Positions 60,445 to 64,000 of a stretch of DNA of 64,000 nt are shown here, one piece after another. A program made the position numbers and the translations under genes. Each line of letters begins with the position of its first letter. Positions within the stretch are counted from its first letter, which is position 1. Source of the stretch: Pseudomonadota bacterium (GTDB lineage: Bacteria; Pseudomonadota; Gammaproteobacteria; Burkholderiales; Chitinibacteraceae); contig JAPLQI010000016.1 in NCBI GenBank assembly GCA_026399755.1, positions 1-64,000 on the forward strand, read 5' to 3'. The notes under the pieces are model-generated. The model did no database searches. It saw only the letters and a list, made by a program, of their open reading frames with translations, and was not told where the DNA came from.

Positions 60445-61701
60445 TTGCTGATTGTTTTCATTAACGCTGCGGTATGCGTGCTGCTGCTGGCCTTGCCGGT
60501 GCGTGCCGAGCCGCTTGAGGTGTTGCACTGGTGGACCTCTGCGTCTGAGCGCCGAGCGGCTGATTTCTTAGTCTCTCGTTTAGAAAAAGAAGGCTTAGAT
60601 TGGAAAGATGCGGCTATTCCTGGTGGCTCTGGCTTGGGCGCTATGAAGGTATTAAAAAGCCGTGTCTTATCAGATAAAGCACCGCAAGCGGCTCAGCTGA
60701 TAGGCCCCGCGATTGCCGAATGGGGCGATTTGGGATTGTTGCTCGAGCTAGATGGTGTGGCTAAGCAAGCGAAATGGGGCGCTTCGATTTTGCCCACGCC
60801 CTATGCCTCGGTTCGGCTACGCGGCCATGTAATTGCTGCGCCACTCGGCGTGCATCGCATCAATACCTTGTTTTATAACCAGAAGATTTTCAAAAAATTG
60901 GGCTTGCTGCCGCCGCAAACTTGGCCAGAGTTTGAGCGGGTAGCAGATAAAATAAAACGTGCAGGCTTTATCCCGCTTGCGCAAAGTGGCGAGCCTTGGC
61001 AGGTGGCTACTCTTTTTGAAAGCTTGGTACTGAGCGAAGGCGGCCCTGCCTATTATCGAGATCTATTTGTGCGCCGCCGTGCTAATGCTTTTTTTGATCC
61101 GCGCCTCGCCCGTGCTTTAGAGCGGTTACGCGCTTTGCGCCGTTATATGCCTGATCCGATTGCCGAAAAGTCTTGGACATTAACGGCCAAAATGCTAGCA
61201 AAAGACGAAGCCGCCATGATGATGATGGGCGATTGGGTAAAAGGCGAGTTAAACGCTTGGGGCTTGGCGACCGATGTCGCTTTTGGTTGCGTGGCCGTGC
61301 CGGGAACGGCGGATATGCACCTCTATAGCATCGATACGCTGGTGATGTTTGCAGGCAACTACTCACGGCAAGAGGCGCAGGAAAAGCTCGCTCAGCTGAT
61401 TGTCTCGCCTGCTGTACAAGCAGGATATAACCGAATTAAAGGATCCGTGCCTGTGCGGCGCGATGCCGATATTCGCCAAATGGATAGCTGCTCGCGCTCT
61501 TCATGGCAGACCTTTGTAAAAGGTGGCATGGTGCAAGCACCTAGCCTTACTCATAGAATGGCATCTGATGAAGCCTTAAAAGACGCCATCGTAGCCCAAG
61601 TTCATCGCTATTTTCTGGATACCCAAATGCCCACCAGCGAGGCACAACGCCGCATGGCAGGCATCGTCCGCGCATTAGGGGCTGGGGAAAAAGATATTTG
61701 A
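60445..61701 (+). CDS. Orphan glucose-type binding protein (GtsA-like) in front of a two-component system
   Basis: 418 residues from TTG 60445, which follows AGGT by seven bases and gives a clean signal peptide (LIVFINAAVCVLLLALPVRA|EP); the frame is open to a TTG at 60334 but then begins with a long polar stretch. EVLHWWTSASERRAADFLVS, AAIPGGSGLGAMKVLKSRVL and APQAAQLIGPAIAEWGDLGL closely follow the Pseudomonas GtsA glucose-binding family, unlike the neighbour at 58846. No permease or ATPase follows; the next genes are a response regulator and kinase. Probably a periplasmic sugar sensor or shares the neighbouring transporter. Confidence 0.8.
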   Translation: MLIVFINAAVCVLLLALPVRAEPLEVLHWWTSASERRAADFLVSRLEKEGLDWKDAAIPGGSGLGAMKVLKSRVLSDKAPQAAQLIGPAIAEWGDLGLLLELDGVAKQAKWGASILPTPYASVRLRGHVIAAPLGVHRINTLFYNQKIFKKLGLLPPQTWPEFERVADKIKRAGFIPLAQSGEPWQVATLFESLVLSEGGPAYYRDLFVRRRANAFFDPRLARALERLRALRRYMPDPIAEKSWTLTAKMLAKDEAAMMMMGDWVKGELNAWGLATDVAFGCVAVPGTADMHLYSIDTLVMFAGNYSRQEAQEKLAQLIVSPAVQAGYNRIKGSVPVRRDADIRQMDSCSRSSWQTFVKGGMVQAPSLTHRMASDEALKDAIVAQVHRYFLDTQMPTSEAQRRMAGIVRALGAGEKDI

Positions 61702-61711
61702 TGATGTTAGT

Positions 61712-61973
61712 GAAAACCTAAATCTTGAACCACGGAGGGCACAGAGAGCACGGAGTTTCACGGAGGAAACCCAAGAGAAATGAGAGTTTTTTTCTAGTAG
61801 CAGATCAGTCTTAAGTCCTACAGGCTGCTAGATATCTGCTTTGTTTTTAGCGTAACCCAGTTATTTAAAGTTGCGCAAAAGCCTCTAATCTAAGAAAAAG
61901 CGCCATTTAAAATGGTTTTCCTCCGTGGCACTCCGTGTTCTCCTTTTCCTCCGTGGTTCAAGATTTGGGTTTT
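61712..61973. repeat. R2 inverted pair (element 3)
   Basis: Left copy 61712-61772 reads AAAACCTAAATCTTGAACCA then CGGAGG heptads on the reverse strand; right copy 61919-61973 reads CTCCGTG heptads then GGTTCAAGATTTGGGTTTT. About 145 bp without coding lies between. Fills the 336-bp gap to the response regulator. Confidence 0.85.
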
Positions 61974-62037
61974 ATTCGCAAGCTAAGTCATTACGTTAAC
62001 TGATATATAAAACACTCACCAAGTTAAAAGGCCACCC

Positions 62038-62754
62038 ATGAGTCGTAAAATTTTAGTGGTCGATGACGATCAAAAAACCCGCACTTTGCTTAAAACCTAT
62101 CTGGAAAAAAACCAGTACGAGGTTTACTTGGCCCATGATGGCGCTAGCTTTTTGGCGGAATTTGCCCGCTATCAGGAAGAGTTAAGCTTGGTGATTTTGG
62201 ATGTGATGCTGCCCGACACCGATGGCTTTGCGCTTTGCCAAGCGGTAAGGCGGCAATCGAATGTAGCGATTATTATGCTGACGGCCAATTCGGATGAAAC
62301 TGATCGAATTGTGGGGCTAGAGCTGGGTGCGGATGACTATATTGCCAAGCCCTATAATCCGCGCGAATTACTGGCGCGTATCAAGGCAATTCATCGCCGC
62401 AGTGGCTTGGATAGCGCCATTGCCCCACGCTACTACCATTTTCTTGGCTTTTGCCTAGATAACGTCGAGCGCAGCCTGACCGATCCGGCGGGGGTGAATG
62501 TGGTGCTGACCGGCTTGGATTTTCAGCTGCTTAAATATTTTGCCGAGCATTCAGGGCAGATCTTGGATAGAAACATCCTCGCCGAGCAAACGCGTGGCCG
62601 AGATGTGGGGCCGCTCGATCGATCATTAGATGTGCAAATCAGCCGCTTGCGCCAGCGCTTGCACGATGATGGCAAACAGCCAGAGCTGATTAAAACGGTT
62701 AGAGGCGCGGGTTATGTGTTTTCCGCACAAGTAACTAGCAGCCATGCGCCTTAG
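62038..62754 (+). CDS. OmpR-family response regulator (GltR-like)
   Basis: 238 residues. Receiver domain with acidic pocket KILVVDDDQKT, phosphoacceptor Asp55 (VILDVMLPDTDG), MLTAN and DDYIAKPYNPRELLARI; C-terminal winged helix DRSLDVQISRLRQRLHDDGK and LIKTVRGAGYVFS. By context (glucose-type binding protein and sugar transporter) it resembles Pseudomonas GltR, the regulator of glucose transport, but this is inference. Overlaps the kinase gene by 11 bp. Confidence 0.9.
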   Translation: MSRKILVVDDDQKTRTLLKTYLEKNQYEVYLAHDGASFLAEFARYQEELSLVILDVMLPDTDGFALCQAVRRQSNVAIIMLTANSDETDRIVGLELGADDYIAKPYNPRELLARIKAIHRRSGLDSAIAPRYYHFLGFCLDNVERSLTDPAGVNVVLTGLDFQLLKYFAEHSGQILDRNILAEQTRGRDVGPLDRSLDVQISRLRQRLHDDGKQPELIKTVRGAGYVFSAQVTSSHAP

Positions 62755-64000
62755 TCCTTGGGCGCGGCGCTTAATGCCGCCTTCCTTGCTAGGCCGTTTA
62801 TCTTTAGTCATGGTGCTCGGGGTGCTCACCACGATGCTGATTGGTAACTGGCTGTGGGCCAATCAGCTTAAAACCAAAGCGGCGCTAGAGGTCGGTGCGG
62901 CCGCTCAGCATATTGGCGCAGGTGCGGCCAGTGCAGTGCGGTTTTTCCAGAGCTTGCCGCCGAATTATCGGCCCATCCTGATCGAGCAATTACGTGATAT
63001 GGGCGGCACTCGTTTTTTTGTTAGCGTTAATCGTGCCCCTGTAGAGATCCAAGATATCCCCGAATCAGCATTGTCTAAAGCGGTGCTGGATATGGTGCGG
63101 GTGACTTTAAGCCATGATCTGCCAAGGCTATCGGATGTGCGGATTGGCTTTGCCATGCCGGATGGCTTGGTGGTGTCGGATGAGGGGGTAACGGTTGCCG
63201 ATTTACCTGAAGAATGGGTAGAGCACACCCTGCTGATTAAGCCTCGCCCCGCACCGGTGCTGGTGATTCAGGCAGAGATAGAGCCGGGTGGTTGGCTGTA
63301 TTTGGCCACCTTAATGCCCGATCCTTACTTTTTAGATAATGGCAATCCATTGCCGTTTGATCGCTTGCTTTTGCAGGGCTTAACGCTTGCTACCGTCTTG
63401 CTGCTGTCGATTTTGGTAGTGAGCTGGATTACCCAACCGCTGGCTGCTTTATCCGAAGCGGCGGTCGCTTTTGGTAAGGGCGAATCGCCCGCATTGCCAG
63501 AAACAGGGAGCCGAGAGTTTGTGCGCACCGCACGTGCGTTCACCGCGATGAGAGAACGAATTCAGCTGTACTTAGAAGACCGCGAACGTCTGTTTGCCTC
63601 GATATCGCACGATTTACGCACGCCGATTACTCGGCTGAAATTACGTGCAGAATTACTCGACGATGAAGAAGCGGGTCAGGCTTTTCATGAAGATTTAGAC
63701 GAGCTGGATATGATGGTGAAAGGCGCTTTGCAAAGCGTAAAAGACACCGATATTCACGAAAATCATACCGAGCTGGCTCTAGATCAGCTGATTGGCCGCA
63801 TGGTGAGAGATTCATTGCTTGCAGGGCACGACGTGAGTTACCAGCCATGTGGGCTAAAAGTAAGTGCCAAGCCCTTGGCTCTGCGCCGTGCCATTGTTAA
63901 CTTACTAGATAACGCTTTATTTTATGGAAAAGCAGCACGTATTGCGGTCAGCAAAGTGGCAGGCGGTGTGTGCATCACCATACACGACGATGGCCCAGGT
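62744..64000 (+). CDS. Sensor histidine kinase (EnvZ/GtrS type), 3' end beyond window
   Basis: About 419 residues before the window ends, frame open from ATG 62744 inside the regulator gene. Transmembrane helix about residues 17-40, a periplasmic domain to about 210, second helix about 208-228, HAMP-like segment, then dimerisation/phosphoacceptor SISHDLRTPITRLKLRAELL with His289 and the catalytic domain N box IVNLLDNALFYGKAA and start of the G1 box HDDGPG. The phosphoacceptor segment is that of the GtrS/EnvZ group. Partner of the regulator at 62038. Confidence 0.9.
   Translation, partial: MRLSPWARRLMPPSLLGRLSLVMVLGVLTTMLIGNWLWANQLKTKAALEVGAAAQHIGAGAASAVRFFQSLPPNYRPILIEQLRDMGGTRFFVSVNRAPVEIQDIPESALSKAVLDMVRVTLSHDLPRLSDVRIGFAMPDGLVVSDEGVTVADLPEEWVEHTLLIKPRPAPVLVIQAEIEPGGWLYLATLMPDPYFLDNGNPLPFDRLLLQGLTLATVLLLSILVVSWITQPLAALSEAAVAFGKGESPALPETGSREFVRTARAFTAMRERIQLYLEDRERLFASISHDLRTPITRLKLRAELLDDEEAGQAFHEDLDELDMMVKGALQSVKDTDIHENHTELALDQLIGRMVRDSLLAGHDVSYQPCGLKVSAKPLALRRAIVNLLDNALFYGKAARIAVSKVAGGVCITIHDDGPG

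Noticed and set aside
55172-61973. R2 heptad repeats as a CRISPR array
   Set aside because: Units are about seven bases without unique spacers of constant length, occur dispersed and in inverted pairs, and no cas gene is present.
1-64000. tRNA or rRNA genes
   Set aside because: No cloverleaf with GGTTCRANNCC arm and CCA-proximal acceptor stem was found. The GTTCAAATCC strings at the riboswitches belong to the cobalamin aptamer, and the GTTCAAGAT strings to repeat R2.

Overview
The window looks like chromosomal DNA of a Gram-negative betaproteobacterium, probably of the Neisseriales/Chromobacteriaceae type (Iodobacter-like). This rests on the lptD-surA-pdxA-ksgA block beside divergent amgK-murU, a class I PHA synthase, the FtrABCD iron system and the general protein character; no search was run, so the genus is inference. 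There are about 55 protein genes (two cut by the window edges), no rRNA, tRNA or CRISPR array that I could see, no transposase gene, and an unusually rich set of small dispersed repeats.

Layout. 1-8.4 kb (minus strand): a cobalamin riboswitch heads btuB, cobU, cbiB, cobC/cobD, a BtuF-like protein without signal peptide, cobO, cobB and the start of a periplasmic BtuF: corrinoid uptake, salvage and adenosylation. 8.8-22.8 kb (plus strand): a complete ethanolamine-utilisation microcompartment operon, eutSPQTDMNEJGHABCLK, followed by eutR (23.2-24.3 kb), in the 17-gene order known from Salmonella. 24.3-26.5 kb (minus): a second riboswitch-btuB module, homologous to the first and in the same orientation, so the eut operon sits between direct repeats. 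26.6-30.7 kb: glutamate/aspartate-type ABC transporter gltIJKL and an orphan second GltL-type ATPase. 31-38.3 kb: ksgA, pdxA, surA, lptD and divergent amgK-murU (envelope biogenesis and cell-wall recycling). 38.6-42.2 kb: ferrous iron uptake ftrABCD, split by a repeat. 42.3-46.7 kb: phaC and transketolase. 46.7-55.2 kb: GNAT acetyltransferase, a GGDEF/EAL protein, a cysteine-cluster protein, a parvulin, an outer-membrane barrel, argS and a response regulator with HD-GYP output. 55.3-60.1 kb: a CUT1 sugar ABC transporter. 60.4-64 kb: a glucose-type binding protein followed by an OmpR-family regulator and its sensor kinase (cut by the window end).

How it works together. Ethanolamine ammonia-lyase (EutBC) needs adenosylcobalamin; the window packs two B12-repressed TonB receptors, corrinoid salvage genes, two adenosyltransferases (CobO, EutT), the lyase reactivase EutA, the shell proteins and the complete acetaldehyde branch (EutE, EutG, EutD, EutP/EutQ) into about 26 kb, with EutR as the B12/ethanolamine-responsive activator by homology.

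The least explained part of the window is its repeats: (R1+R2) a roughly 310-375 bp composite in three same-orientation copies, with three stem-loops that keep pairing although their sequences differ; (R2) a CTCCGTG-rich 55 bp unit, also found as inverted pairs; (R3) a 60 bp inverted repeat with a conserved loop, four copies; (R4) one further inverted repeat. They lie almost exclusively at gene 3' ends and in two cases supply the stop codon of the neighbouring B12 gene.
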